Positions 6,959-14,970 are shown, counted from the stretch's first letter. The stretch: 16,760 nucleotides of DNA from an uncultured Clostridium sp. (GCA_958349075.1 CATWBR010000034.1:1-16760); one strand, 5' to 3'. The notes: generated by a model from the letters alone, not told the origin. Translations and numbers: made by a program.

Positions 6959-8185
6959 ATGCTTTATCGAGCGTTACTCACCGCAGCCAAATACGGACAG
7001 AGAGTGAATAAAATGACAACGGATAAAGAGACAGAGAGAGAATCGGAGATAGAAACAGTGAAATCAGAAGAGGCATGCTGGGAAGTGTTCAGGGACTGGC
7101 CGGTAGAAAAGCTGGCGGCCCTGTTTGAGGAAAGGTGCCGCGACATCGTCCCCTCGGACCGGAACGCGGCCGAAAAGGCGGCATTCAGATGGAGCAAAGT
7201 GGCCAAGCCGTTAGGAAGTCTCGGCGTGCTGGAGGATGACATTACCAGGATAGCCGGAATAACCGGTTCTCCGGCGGTTCGGATCGATAAAAAGGCCCTG
7301 GTTATTTTCTGCTCCGACAACGGAGTGGTGGAGGAGGGAGTCACTCAGGCGGGACAGGATGTGACGGCGGCTGTCACATCCAATTTTACCCGGGGCGACA
7401 GTTGCGCCTGCCTGATGGCAAAAAAGGCCGGGGCGGACGTATTTCCCGTGGATATCGGGGTGGCCGGTGAAATCGGTGAAACGGGAGAGGACCATCCCCT
7501 GACTGACCGTAAGATCAGGAGGGGAACATCAAATTTTGTAAAAGAACCTGCTATGACGGAGAGGGAGGTTCTCCTGGCCGTCCTTGCGGGTATCGATATG
7601 GTAAGAGAATTAAAAGACAGAGGTTATCAGATTATTGCCACAGGCGAGATGGGGATTGGCAACACGACGACGAGCAGCGCGGTGGCTTCCGTTTTTTTGG
7701 GGGCGGATCCTTCTGAGGTGACGGGAAGGGGAGCCGGGCTCAGCAGTGAAGGCCTGGAACGGAAGATTCTGGCAATCCGTAAGGGGATCGCGCTTCACAG
7801 TCCGGATCCGGAAAACGGGCTTGATGTTCTGGCGAAAGTGGGCGGTTTTGATCTGGCCGGTCTTGCGGGAGTATTCCTGGGCGGGGCCGTTTACCATATC
7901 CCGGTTGTAATCGACGGATTCATATCGGCGGCGGCAGCGGCAGCGGCTGTGGTTATCCGGAAAACGGCAACGGACTACATGCTGGCCGCCCATGTTTCGG
8001 CCGAGCCTGCGGGCAGGAGAATGCTCGGATTTCTCGGCAAAAAACCTGCCATTGAGGCCGGAATGTGTCTCGGGGAGGGAACGGGTGCAGTGGCGCTCTT
8101 TCCGCTTCTGGACATGACGCTCGCGGTCTACGAAAAAATGTGTACCTTTTCCGATATGGAAATTGAGGAATATAAACCGCTGTAA
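6959..8185 (+). CDS. cobT: Nicotinate-nucleotide--dimethylbenzimidazole phosphoribosyltransferase CobT
   Basis: Activates the lower-ligand base of cobalamin by moving ribose phosphate from nicotinate mononucleotide to dimethylbenzimidazole or a similar base, giving the alpha-ribotide used by CobS. Family blocks, numbered from the ATG at 6959, are AKPLGSLGVLE, a DNGVVEEGVTQ segment, GEMGIGNTTTSSA (229-241) and LGEGTGAV with the expected catalytic Glu (E373). The N-terminus is longer than usual and charged. The start is ambiguous: the ATG at 6959 has AAGGTG 8 bases upstream, while an in-frame ATG at 7013 would give 390 residues behind a weaker site. It is the first gene of the cobalamin operon; cobU follows after 34 bases. 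No gene for making the base (bluB or bza) is in the window, so the base is made elsewhere or taken up. Confidence 0.94.
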   Translation: MLYRALLTAAKYGQRVNKMTTDKETERESEIETVKSEEACWEVFRDWPVEKLAALFEERCRDIVPSDRNAAEKAAFRWSKVAKPLGSLGVLEDDITRIAGITGSPAVRIDKKALVIFCSDNGVVEEGVTQAGQDVTAAVTSNFTRGDSCACLMAKKAGADVFPVDIGVAGEIGETGEDHPLTDRKIRRGTSNFVKEPAMTEREVLLAVLAGIDMVRELKDRGYQIIATGEMGIGNTTTSSAVASVFLGADPSEVTGRGAGLSSEGLERKILAIRKGIALHSPDPENGLDVLAKVGGFDLAGLAGVFLGGAVYHIPVVIDGFISAAAAAAAVVIRKTATDYMLAAHVSAEPAGRRMLGFLGKKPAIEAGMCLGEGTGAVALFPLLDMTLAVYEKMCTFSDMEIEEYKPL

Positions 8186-8219
8186 AGGGCGGATTCGGTG
8201 ATGGAAAGGCGGAAACAGG

Positions 8220-8783
8220 ATGATGCATGTTGTTACGGGAGGCAGCGGAAGCGGTAAATCGGAATATGCGGAGCGGCTGATCACGGAGAATGCATCAGGG
8301 CCTCTGATCTACGTGGCGACGATGATGATATGGGACCGGGAGGGTGAGGAGAGAGTCAGACGGCACCGGAATATGAGAGCTGACAGGGGATTTATTACGG
8401 TGGAACAGTACACGGATCTTAAATCCCTTGATCTTTCTGCGGTCTGTCACAAGGATGCGTCCGTCCTGCTGGAATGCATGTCCAACCTGGTTTCCAATGA
8501 ATTTTACAGGGATGAGGAAAGGGCGCTTCCCAGCATTCTGGATGGAATTGAAGCCCTGCGCTCCGGCTGCAGGGAGCTTGTGATTGTGACAAATGAGGTG
8601 TTCAGCGACGGGACGGAGTACTCCGATGAGACGAGACGCTATATAACGCTTCTCGGCGAGGTAAACCGCCTCCTGGGAGGAATGGCCGATACGGTGATGG
8701 AAGTTGTGTATGGGATTCCCGTCAGGATAAAAGGTGAGAGAATACCTGAAGAAGGAGAAAACCCGGTTGACAAAGAAACATGA
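8220..8783 (+). CDS. cobU: Adenosylcobinamide kinase / adenosylcobinamide-phosphate guanylyltransferase CobU
   Basis: Phosphorylates adenosylcobinamide and then transfers GMP from GTP to give adenosylcobinamide-GDP, the CobS substrate. The 187-residue protein shows a P-loop GGSGSGKS (7-14), the His expected to carry GMP in RRHRNMR (H49), a Walker B-like VLLECMSNLVSNE (82-94) and the C-terminal VMEVVYGIPVRIKG. The usual NEVGxGIVP loop is altered here to NEVFSDGTEY, while the short cobU-like gene downstream keeps that loop but lacks the His region. Two ATGs stand in tandem at the start (8220 and 8223) behind a GGAAACAGG site. The likely cobS start lies about 50 bases after the stop. Confidence 0.92.
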   Translation: MMHVVTGGSGSGKSEYAERLITENASGPLIYVATMMIWDREGEERVRRHRNMRADRGFITVEQYTDLKSLDLSAVCHKDASVLLECMSNLVSNEFYRDEERALPSILDGIEALRSGCRELVIVTNEVFSDGTEYSDETRRYITLLGEVNRLLGGMADTVMEVVYGIPVRIKGERIPEEGENPVDKET

Positions 8784-8834
8784 TCCACATTGGAATCAAT
8801 GCATTTGGCCGCACAGGCGGAGGAAGATGAGAGT

Positions 8835-9602
8835 ATGAATTTGTTTGGAAGCTTTGTAATTGCGCTGTCCATGTATTCCAGAATACCGATGCCCCAGGTG
8901 GAGTGGACGAAGGAACGCATGAGATATGCGATGTGTTTTTTTCCCATAATCGGACTCATATCGGGGGGCATTCTGATTCTTTACACCTGGGCGGCGTCTG
9001 CCGCAGGTGCGGGAGTCCTTTTTAAGACGCTCGGGGGAATGGCGGTGCCGCTTCTTGTCACGGGGGGAATCCATATGGACGGCTTTCTGGATGTGACGGA
9101 TGCCAGGCGCTCCTATGCACCGAGGGAGAAAAAACTGGAGATTTTAAAGGATCCCCACACGGGCGCCTTTGCAATCATTGGTCTCGGCGTATATCTGCTC
9201 CTCTATGGGGCCGCGTTTTCGGAACTGGAATTTGAGGATATCCGTCTTTTGACCTTTATTTTTGTGGGGGAACGTGCGCTCAGCGGACTGTCCGTGGTCA
9301 GTTTCCCAAAGGCAAAGAAAGACGGACTGGCGGCAGAATTTTCCGGCACCGCAGTGAAAAGAACGGTGCAGGCGGTAATGGCGTTTTATCTGTGCGTTTC
9401 CTCTGCCGGACTGTTATCGGGAGGCGTCATCACGGGGGCGGCCTGCATTGCGGCGGCCGGAGCCGTGTTTTATTATTACTACAGGATGTGCATGAAGGAG
9501 TTTGGCGGAATGACGGGGGACCTGGCAGGGTATTTTCTGCAGAGTGCCGAGCTTTTGCTTGTCGCTGTTCTGGCCGTATGCCGGATGGCAGGGCTTCACT
9601 GA
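8835..9602 (+). CDS. cobS: Adenosylcobinamide-GDP ribazoletransferase (cobalamin synthase) CobS
   Basis: Integral membrane enzyme that joins adenosylcobinamide-GDP to the alpha-ribotide made by CobT, giving adenosylcobalamin (5'-phosphate). From the ATG at 8835 it has 255 residues, the family's usual length. The motif GGIHMDGFLDVTDA (77-90) holds acidic residues for metal binding, and the EKKLEILKDPHTGAFAIIGL stretch (98-117) is characteristic. Several hydrophobic helices are evident at residues 35-50, 66-78, 113-130, 195-235 and 240-255. The frame is open further upstream (TTG at 8790, ATG at 8799), but those starts lie right behind the cobU stop without a good ribosome site and add residues unlike the family. 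GGAGG at 8819-8823 favours 8835. The gloA2-like start follows almost at once. Confidence 0.92.
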   Translation: MNLFGSFVIALSMYSRIPMPQVEWTKERMRYAMCFFPIIGLISGGILILYTWAASAAGAGVLFKTLGGMAVPLLVTGGIHMDGFLDVTDARRSYAPREKKLEILKDPHTGAFAIIGLGVYLLLYGAAFSELEFEDIRLLTFIFVGERALSGLSVVSFPKAKKDGLAAEFSGTAVKRTVQAVMAFYLCVSSAGLLSGGVITGAACIAAAGAVFYYYYRMCMKEFGGMTGDLAGYFLQSAELLLVAVLAVCRMAGLH

Positions 9603-9613
9603 AGGAGGTTTTT

Positions 9614-9997
9614 ATGTTTCGTTTAGATAAAATACACCATGTTGCAATCATTGTATCGGATTACGGGAAGTCCAGGGAGTTCTATGTGGATAAGCTGGGC
9701 TTTGAGGTGATCAGGGAAAATTACAGGGAACAGAGGGGGGACTATAAACTGGATCTGAGGCTGGGCGACTGTGAACTGGAACTTTTTGGAATTCCGGGAA
9801 GTCCGGAGCGGCTTAATTATCCGGAGGCCTGCGGTCTGCGCCATCTGGCTTTTAAGGTGGATTCCGTGGAGGACACCGTAAGGGAACTGAATGCTCTGGG
9901 AATTGAGACTGAGCCGATCCGCATTGATGAATTTACAGACAGGAAAATGACATTTTTTAAGGATCCGGACGGCCTTCCTCTGGAGCTGCACGAATAA
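9614..9997 (+). CDS. gloA2: YaeR/GloA2-type VOC (glyoxalase superfamily) protein
   Basis: Small metal-dependent protein of the vicinal-oxygen-chelate superfamily, 127 residues. It resembles E. coli YaeR along its whole length, especially PEACGLRHLAFKVD (70-83) and the end FFKDPDGLPLELHE. The four expected metal ligands are visible: H9, E56, H77 and E124. YaeR/GloA2 proteins are often labelled lactoylglutathione lyase, but their true substrate is not settled, and clostridia generally lack glutathione, so that label is doubtful. The start at 9614 is certain: GAAGGAGG lies just upstream and the protein begins at the fold's first strand; the longer open frame from 9392 overlaps cobS and is spurious. 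It sits inside the cobalamin operon, 11 bases after cobS, so it is co-expressed. A direct role in B12 metabolism is not known. Confidence 0.88.
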   Translation: MFRLDKIHHVAIIVSDYGKSREFYVDKLGFEVIRENYREQRGDYKLDLRLGDCELELFGIPGSPERLNYPEACGLRHLAFKVDSVEDTVRELNALGIETEPIRIDEFTDRKMTFFKDPDGLPLELHE

Positions 9998-10087
9998 AAA
10001 ACCGGATGCGCGCGCCGAGATTTTGTCCGGCGGCGGTATGTTGCACGTACGTGCTAAGACAGTCTGAGAAGGGGCGGATAAAGAGGG

Positions 10088-10471
10088 ATGATTTTTATTA
10101 TTGGCGGACAGTCCCAGGGGAAAACGGAATTTGCCATGGAACTTTGCAGAGGAATAAAGACGGAAAGAGCGGCGGACGGCCGTACATCGGAATACAGAGA
10201 GGCAATGACGGCACCGCTCATTATTCATCTGGAATGCTATATCAGGCGGCTGATGGAAGAGGGGAACGATCCGGCCGGATTTGCGGACCGTCTCATGGCC
10301 GAAAACAGCAAGGCAGTGGTACTTGCCGATGAAATCGGATACGGAATCGTTCCGGCCGATGCGTTTTTGCGGGAGTACCGCGAGACGGACGGGCGCATCT
10401 GCCAGAAAATAGCCTCGTTTTCCGACGAGGTCTACCGGGTCGTCTGCGGCCTTGGGACAAGGATTAAATGA
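10088..10471 (+). CDS. Short CobU-like P-loop protein
   Basis: A 127-residue relative of CobU. It keeps the P-loop, GGQSQGKT (6-13), and the C-terminal half of CobU: VVLADEIGYGIVPADAFLREYRE (77-99), then GRICQKIASFSDEVYRVVCGLGTRIK. It lacks the middle region that carries the guanylylated His, leaving a bridge with IIHLECYIRRLMEEG (45-59). It may bind nucleotide and act as a cobinamide kinase or regulator, but it should not carry GMP in the usual way. The full-length CobU in the same operon has the complementary pattern, with the His present and the GIVP loop altered, so the two may cooperate; this is inference. A GAGGG motif lies just before the ATG. Its stop is about 10 bases from the cbiB start. 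Confidence 0.82.
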   Translation: MIFIIGGQSQGKTEFAMELCRGIKTERAADGRTSEYREAMTAPLIIHLECYIRRLMEEGNDPAGFADRLMAENSKAVVLADEIGYGIVPADAFLREYRETDGRICQKIASFSDEVYRVVCGLGTRIK

Positions 10472-10481
10472 TTGGAGATAC

Positions 10482-11459
10482 ATGATGGTGACACATATCG
10501 CATCGATTTTGACGGGATTTATTCTGGATGCTGTTTTCGGCGACCCCCATTTTTTTCCGCATCCGGTCCGGGGCATCGGATGGCTGATTAACCGGATGGA
10601 AAAAGGAATACGGACCTTGTTTCCCAAAACGGAAGGCGGAGAACTGGCCGGGGGGAGCGTCTTTGCGGTCCTGGTTCCGGCGGTTACGGCCCTGGCTGTG
10701 GCGTTTCTGCTGGCTGTGGCAAAGACAGCGGGGGCTGCGGTTCTTTTCTTTTTAGAATCGGTTCTGGTTTATTTTCTTCTCGCCGCCCGTTCCTTGAGGG
10801 ATGAGAGTATGAAAGTCTATCATTCCCTGGAAAAGGGAGATGTGGAGGAGGCGCGGCACAACGTTTCAATGATTGTAGGCCGTGATACCAAAGCGCTCGA
10901 CGCGGCGGGAATCGCCAGGGCAGCGGTTGAGACGGTGGCTGAGAACACTTCGGACGGGGTGATCGCCCCTCTTTTTTTTCTAGCGCTCGGCGGACCTGTC
11001 CTGGGTTGGGCCTATAAAGCGGTAAACACGATGGATTCCATGGTTGGATATAAAAATGAAAGATATCTCTTTTTTGGAAGAGCGGCGGCAAGGCTCGACG
11101 ATCTGGTGAATTTTATCCCGGCCCGCCTGTCGGCCGTTCTTATGATGGGAGCGGCTCTGATATGGAGGATGGATTTTAAGAATGCCGTCCGGATTTTCAG
11201 GAGGGACCGGTTTAACCACAAAAGTCCGAATTCGGCACAGACGGAATCTGTCTGCGCAGGAGCGCTTTGTATCCGCCTGGCAGGCGATGCCTGGTATTTC
11301 GGGGAGCTTTGTAAAAAGCCGTTTATCGGCGACGACATCCGTCCGCTGGAACAGGAAGACATAAGAAGAGCTAACAGGCTGATGTATACGTCCTCCGGTC
11401 TGGCCCTTCTTCTGGCTCTTGCCTGGCAGGGAGGAATGGCTGTGCTTGCGGCGTTTTAG
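10482..11459 (+). CDS. cbiB: Adenosylcobinamide-phosphate synthase CbiB
   Basis: Membrane enzyme that attaches the aminopropanol (phosphate) arm to adenosylcobyric acid, giving cobinamide (phosphate). It uses the product of CobD, encoded just downstream, and the cobyric acid made by CbiP. Family marks are GDPHFFPHPVR (20-30), the central SDGVIAPLFFLALGGPVLGWAYKAVNTMDSMVGY region and RAAARLDDLVNFIPAR. Several membrane helices are clear. I chose the ATG at 10482, with another at 10485, behind GGAG at 10474-10477. The longer open frame uses a TTG inside the preceding gene and adds residues unlike the family. From 10482 the protein is 325 residues, close to the family's ~320. Confidence 0.93.
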   Translation: MMVTHIASILTGFILDAVFGDPHFFPHPVRGIGWLINRMEKGIRTLFPKTEGGELAGGSVFAVLVPAVTALAVAFLLAVAKTAGAAVLFFLESVLVYFLLAARSLRDESMKVYHSLEKGDVEEARHNVSMIVGRDTKALDAAGIARAAVETVAENTSDGVIAPLFFLALGGPVLGWAYKAVNTMDSMVGYKNERYLFFGRAAARLDDLVNFIPARLSAVLMMGAALIWRMDFKNAVRIFRRDRFNHKSPNSAQTESVCAGALCIRLAGDAWYFGELCKKPFIGDDIRPLEQEDIRRANRLMYTSSGLALLLALAWQGGMAVLAAF

Positions 11460-11516
11460 AGTGCGGTGAAGACAGACAAAAAAGAACAGTGATAAAAGAA
11501 ATGAGGTAAGTAAGGC

Positions 11517-12602
11517 ATGGAGTATCTGCATGGAGGAGACATCTATTCGGACGTGGAAATCAGGCTGGATTTCTCGGTGAATACAAGCCCGCTCGGTATG
11601 CCGGAGTCCATCAGGCAGGCGGTAAAAGATTCTTCCGGGAGCTGGGAGCGGTATCCGGACAGCCGCTGCCGCCGTCTGAAAAACGCGCTGGCAGACTATT
11701 ACGGCGGCCGTATTCCGGAGGATTCCTTTATTTGTGGAAACGGATCGGCCGATTTGATGTATACCCTTATTTTTGCCCTGCGTCCTGGGAGGGCTCTCGT
11801 TCCGATCCCGGCGTTTGCGGAATACCAGATGGCCCTGGAGGCGGGAGGCTGTCTTTTGGAGACGTTTCCCCTGGAGGAGAGCACCTGCTTTTCCCTGGAA
11901 GAGAATAAGGACCGGATCATGGAGCGGCTCCGTAAGAGCAGCGGCATCGATATGATGATGTTCGGCAATCCGGTTAATCCCTGCGGCTTAGCTGCGGGGC
12001 GTGGGTGGATTGAAGAGATAGCCGGGGTGTGCAGGGAAAAAAAGATTTTTCTGGTTATTGACGAGTGTTTCAACTGGTTCCTGAAGGGGCGGGAAGATTT
12101 TTCCGCAATTCCCCTGATAACGGAGGAGCCGGAAAAGTACCGCCATGTGATGGTAATCAATGCGTTCACGAAAATTTATGCAATGGCCGGGCTGCGGTTT
12201 GGATATGCGGCCTGTACCGACAGGAATGTTATAAAACGGATGGAGCGCTGCCGTCAGCCCTGGAGCGTTTCGGCCCCGGCAGAGGCGGCGGCGATGGCTG
12301 CCCTCGCGGTGAGGGGGGAGGCGGAGAAGACGGCTGCCCTGGTGGAAACGGAGCGCCGTTTTTTGACAGAAGGACTTGCCGGACTCGGGTTTACGGTCTT
12401 TCCTTCCATGGTCAATTATATCCTTTTCAGGGCGGATACGGCCTTTGACTACAGGGCTTTCTGCAGGGAAAGAGGCATCCTGATCCGTTCCTGCGGCAAT
12501 TTTCCGGGACTGGACGGGCGGTATTACAGGGTGACGGTAAAACAGCGCGAAGAGAACAGGGAGCTGCTGAAATGGCTTCAGATGGCGCTTGACAATCAAT
12601 AG
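11517..12602 (+). CDS. cobD: L-threonine-O-3-phosphate decarboxylase CobD (PLP-dependent)
   Basis: Pyridoxal-phosphate enzyme that decarboxylates threonine phosphate to (R)-1-amino-2-propanol phosphate, the side arm used by CbiB. It has the fold and motifs of the HisC-like class I aminotransferases: FSVNTSPLG near the N-terminus, GNGSADLMY (74-82), NPVNPCG (151-157), IDECF with Asp182, the PLP-binding lysine in FTKIYAMAGLRFGY (K219), and the phosphate/carboxylate-binding arginine area at the C-terminus. HisC (histidinol-phosphate aminotransferase) is the main alternative by sequence. The position between cbiB and cbiP, and the 361-residue length, point to CobD. The usual NPNNPTG is changed at two positions. 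The start has GAGG about 11 bases upstream and a closer TAAGG. Confidence 0.88.
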   Translation: MEYLHGGDIYSDVEIRLDFSVNTSPLGMPESIRQAVKDSSGSWERYPDSRCRRLKNALADYYGGRIPEDSFICGNGSADLMYTLIFALRPGRALVPIPAFAEYQMALEAGGCLLETFPLEESTCFSLEENKDRIMERLRKSSGIDMMMFGNPVNPCGLAAGRGWIEEIAGVCREKKIFLVIDECFNWFLKGREDFSAIPLITEEPEKYRHVMVINAFTKIYAMAGLRFGYAACTDRNVIKRMERCRQPWSVSAPAEAAAMAALAVRGEAEKTAALVETERRFLTEGLAGLGFTVFPSMVNYILFRADTAFDYRAFCRERGILIRSCGNFPGLDGRYYRVTVKQREENRELLKWLQMALDNQ

Positions 12603-12620
12603 GCAGAGGGACGAACAATT

Positions 12621-14159
12621 ATGGCAAAAGCAATTATGATACAGGGAACAATGTCAAACGCCGGGAAAAGCCTTCTGGCAGCCGGATTGTGCCGGATTTT
12701 CAGGCAGGACGGATACAGGGTGGCCCCCTTTAAATCACAGAATATGGCGCTCAATTCCTTCATTACGCGTGAGGGACTGGAAATGGGGCGTGCTCAGGTG
12801 GTGCAGGCCCAGGCGGCCGGGATCGAACCGTCGGCGGATATGAACCCGATTCTTTTAAAGCCGTCCAGTGACACCGGTTCCCAGGTGATTGTAAACGGAG
12901 TGCCGGTGGCCACGATGGCGGCAAGGGATTATTTCCGCTACAAGAAAAGCCTGATACCGGCCATCATGGAGGCATACGGCAGGCTTGACAGGGAATATGA
13001 CATCATTGTGATCGAGGGAGCCGGAAGTCCGGCCGAGATTAACCTGAAAAACGACGATATTGTCAATATGGGGATGGCGAAGATGGCCGGGGCGCCGGTT
13101 CTGCTGGCCGGTGATATTGACCGCGGAGGCGTGTTTGCCCAGCTCTATGGTACCGTAATGCTCCTTGAACCGGATGAGAAAGCCATGATCCGGGGCCTGA
13201 TTATCAATAAGTTCCGCGGTGACAAGACGATTCTTGATCCGGGAGTGGACATGATAGAGGAACTCTGCGGCATTCCGGTGGCCGGCGTTGTCCCGTATAT
13301 GAATGTGGATATAGAGGATGAGGACAGCTTAAGCGGCAGGCTGGATGGCCGGGATTCGGGGACTGCCCTGGTGGATATAGCGGTGATACGCTTCCCGCGC
13401 CTTTCCAACTTTACCGATTTTAATGTCCTTTCGGCCATGAAGGAGGCGTCTGTCCGGTACGTCGGCAGGCTTAGTGAGTTTGGCAGGCCGGATATGATTA
13501 TTCTGCCCGGTACGAAAAATACGATGGGGGATCTGCTCTGGATGCGCCAGAACGGCCTGGAAGCGGCTGTGCTTAAGGCGGCGGCCCAGGGAACGCCGGT
13601 CTTCGGAATCTGCGGAGGTTACCAGATGATGGGGGAGGACCTGACCGACGAGGCCGGTACGGAGAACGGCATTCCGGGACAGAGGACGTCAGGAATGGGC
13701 CTTTTAAAGGCGTCTACCGTCTTCCACGAGGAGAAGGCCAGAACAAGGGTGACGGGCCGGTTTGAGAACGTGGGAGGCGTTTTTAAATCCCTTTCCGGGA
13801 GGAGCCTGGAGGGATATGAAATCCATATGGGAAGAACCGAATTAAAAGATAACCGGACACCCTTTTTACGCCTTGAGGAGTACCAGAGTAAGTCGGAGGC
13901 CAGAAAGCAGGACGGCTTGGCCTGCGGCAACCTCTACGGGACGTATGTGCACGGCATTTTCGACGGACCGGGAATTGCAGAAACGGTGGTGTCGGCGCTC
14001 CTGGAGGAGAAAGGGCTGACCGCGCTTAAAACGGAAACAGGAGGTTTCGACTACCGTGCATACCGGGAACAGCAGTATGACAGGCTGGCGGAGGAACTGC
14101 GCAGGAACCTTGATATGGAGAAGATATACAGGATATTAGAGGAAGGGGTGGAAGGATAA
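12621..14159 (+). CDS. cbiP: Cobyric acid synthase CbiP/CobQ
   Basis: Glutamine- and ATP-dependent enzyme that amidates four side chains of adenosylcobyrinic acid a,c-diamide to give cobyric acid. The N-terminal domain is a dethiobiotin-synthetase-like ATPase with the loop GTMSNAGKS (9-17), followed by SQNMALNSF and [15 protein letters not shown]. The C-terminal domain is a class I glutamine amidotransferase with nucleophile Cys331 in [10 protein letters not shown], plus His402 in [10 protein letters not shown] and His444 in GTYVHGIFD. At 512 residues it is full length with all motifs intact. An AGAGGGA ribosome site precedes the start. Its TAA stop shares one base with the cbiC start (TAATG), so the two are probably translationally coupled. 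Its partner CbiA, which makes the diamide, is not in this window. Confidence 0.95.
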   Translation: MAKAIMIQGTMSNAGKSLLAAGLCRIFRQDGYRVAPFKSQNMALNSFITREGLEMGRAQVVQAQAAGIEPSADMNPILLKPSSDTGSQVIVNGVPVATMAARDYFRYKKSLIPAIMEAYGRLDREYDIIVIEGAGSPAEINLKNDDIVNMGMAKMAGAPVLLAGDIDRGGVFAQLYGTVMLLEPDEKAMIRGLIINKFRGDKTILDPGVDMIEELCGIPVAGVVPYMNVDIEDEDSLSGRLDGRDSGTALVDIAVIRFPRLSNFTDFNVLSAMKEASVRYVGRLSEFGRPDMIILPGTKNTMGDLLWMRQNGLEAAVLKAAAQGTPVFGICGGYQMMGEDLTDEAGTENGIPGQRTSGMGLLKASTVFHEEKARTRVTGRFENVGGVFKSLSGRSLEGYEIHMGRTELKDNRTPFLRLEEYQSKSEARKQDGLACGNLYGTYVHGIFDGPGIAETVVSALLEEKGLTALKTETGGFDYRAYREQQYDRLAEELRRNLDMEKIYRILEEGVEG

Positions 14160-14800
14160 TGATAACGGAACTGGAACGTGTGCTGCCGGCGGAGATTGAG
14201 AAGAGAAGCCTCGAAATCATAACGGAAGAACTGGGAGGGAGAACATTTCCGGAAGGCAGGTCGCAGGTAATAAAAAGGGTGATCCACACGACGGCGGATT
14301 TTGAATATGCGGACAGCCTTGTCTTTTCGGAAGGAGCCGTGGAGAAGGCGCTTGATGCCCTCAGGGAAGGCTGCACGATTGTGACGGACACCAATATGGG
14401 AAAAGCCGGAGTGAATCAAAAATCCCTGGAAAAGACGGGAGGGGAAGTCCTGTGCTTTATGGCCGACGAGGATGTGGCCAGGAAGGCAAAGGAAGAAGGT
14501 ACGACAAGGGCGGCCGCCAGTATGGAAAAAGCGGCAGGCCTGGGCCGGGACTGTATCTTTGCCGTTGGGAACGCACCGACGGCCCTTGTCAGGCTGTATG
14601 AACTGATTCAGGAGGGGAAAATCCACCCGAAGCTGATTATCGGTGTGCCGGTCGGCTTTGTCAATGTGGTGCAGTCCAAGGAAATGATTCTGACCTTAAA
14701 AGACGTTCCCTATATTGTCGCCAGGGGAAGAAAGGGAGGCAGCAATGTGGCGGCCGCTATCTGCAACGCCCTGATTTACCAGGTGAAAAGGGAGCTGTAA
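14159..14800 (+). CDS. cbiC: Cobalt-precorrin-8 methylmutase CbiC
   Basis: Moves a methyl group from C-11 to C-12 of the corrin ring, turning (cobalt-)precorrin-8 into cobyrinic acid. The 213-residue protein has the family's usual length. The catalytic His is H43 in RVIHTTADFEYADS, the same position as in the well-studied CobH. Other family marks are TIVTDTNMGKAGVN, AVGNAPTALVRLYELI (about 140-155) and IIGVPVGFVNVVQSKE. The start overlaps the cbiP stop by one base, behind GGAAGG. It is the last gene of the operon, with a strong terminator about 120 bases on. It is the only ring-modification enzyme in the window; the other cbi genes would have to be elsewhere for it to have a substrate. Confidence 0.95.
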   Translation: MITELERVLPAEIEKRSLEIITEELGGRTFPEGRSQVIKRVIHTTADFEYADSLVFSEGAVEKALDALREGCTIVTDTNMGKAGVNQKSLEKTGGEVLCFMADEDVARKAKEEGTTRAAASMEKAAGLGRDCIFAVGNAPTALVRLYELIQEGKIHPKLIIGVPVGFVNVVQSKEMILTLKDVPYIVARGRKGGSNVAAAICNALIYQVKREL

Positions 14801-14830
14801 CGGGGCGCTTCAGCGGCATAATTCCTCTGA

Positions 14831-14912
14831 AACAACGAAAAGCACGCTTTGTGAACTTTTCATTGTGACTCAACAACGAAAAGCACGCTTCGCGAACTTT
14901 TCATTGCCACTC
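14831..14912. repeat. Two tandem 41-bp palindromic units
   Basis: Units 14831-14871 and 14872-14912 agree at 37 of 41 positions. Each begins AACAACGAAAAGCACGCTT and contains GAAAAG against CTTTTC, extended by CAA/TTG, so each could form its own hairpin. They lie between cbiC and its terminator. They do not encode a plausible protein. The function is unknown; they could be mRNA-stabilising hairpins or a short interspersed repeat. Confidence 0.75.
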
Positions 14913-14920
14913 AATAAAAG

Positions 14921-14970
14921 AAGCTGCCGGGAGGCTCCCCAGAATGGGAGCCGGAAATCCCGGCAGTTTT
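14921..14970 (+). terminator. Strong intrinsic terminator of the cobalamin operon
   Basis: The outer stem CTGCCGGGA (14924-14932) pairs perfectly with TCCCGGCAG (14958-14966). Stacked inside, GGCTCCC (14933-14939) pairs with GGGAGCC (14946-14952) around a 6-base loop. TTTT follows, and AA before the stem can extend it. This closes the cob operon. Confidence 0.92.

Noticed and set aside
9392..9613. Longer start for the glyoxalase-family gene
   Set aside because: It would overlap cobS by some 200 bases, and the added residues do not belong to the family; the ATG at 9614 has an ideal ribosome site.
10006..10332. Open frame overlapping the short cobU-like gene in another frame
   Set aside because: The alternative frame (10088-10471) has clear CobU motifs and a ribosome site; this one has none.
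14831..14912. CRISPR array
   Set aside because: Only two directly adjacent units without spacers, and no cas genes nearby.
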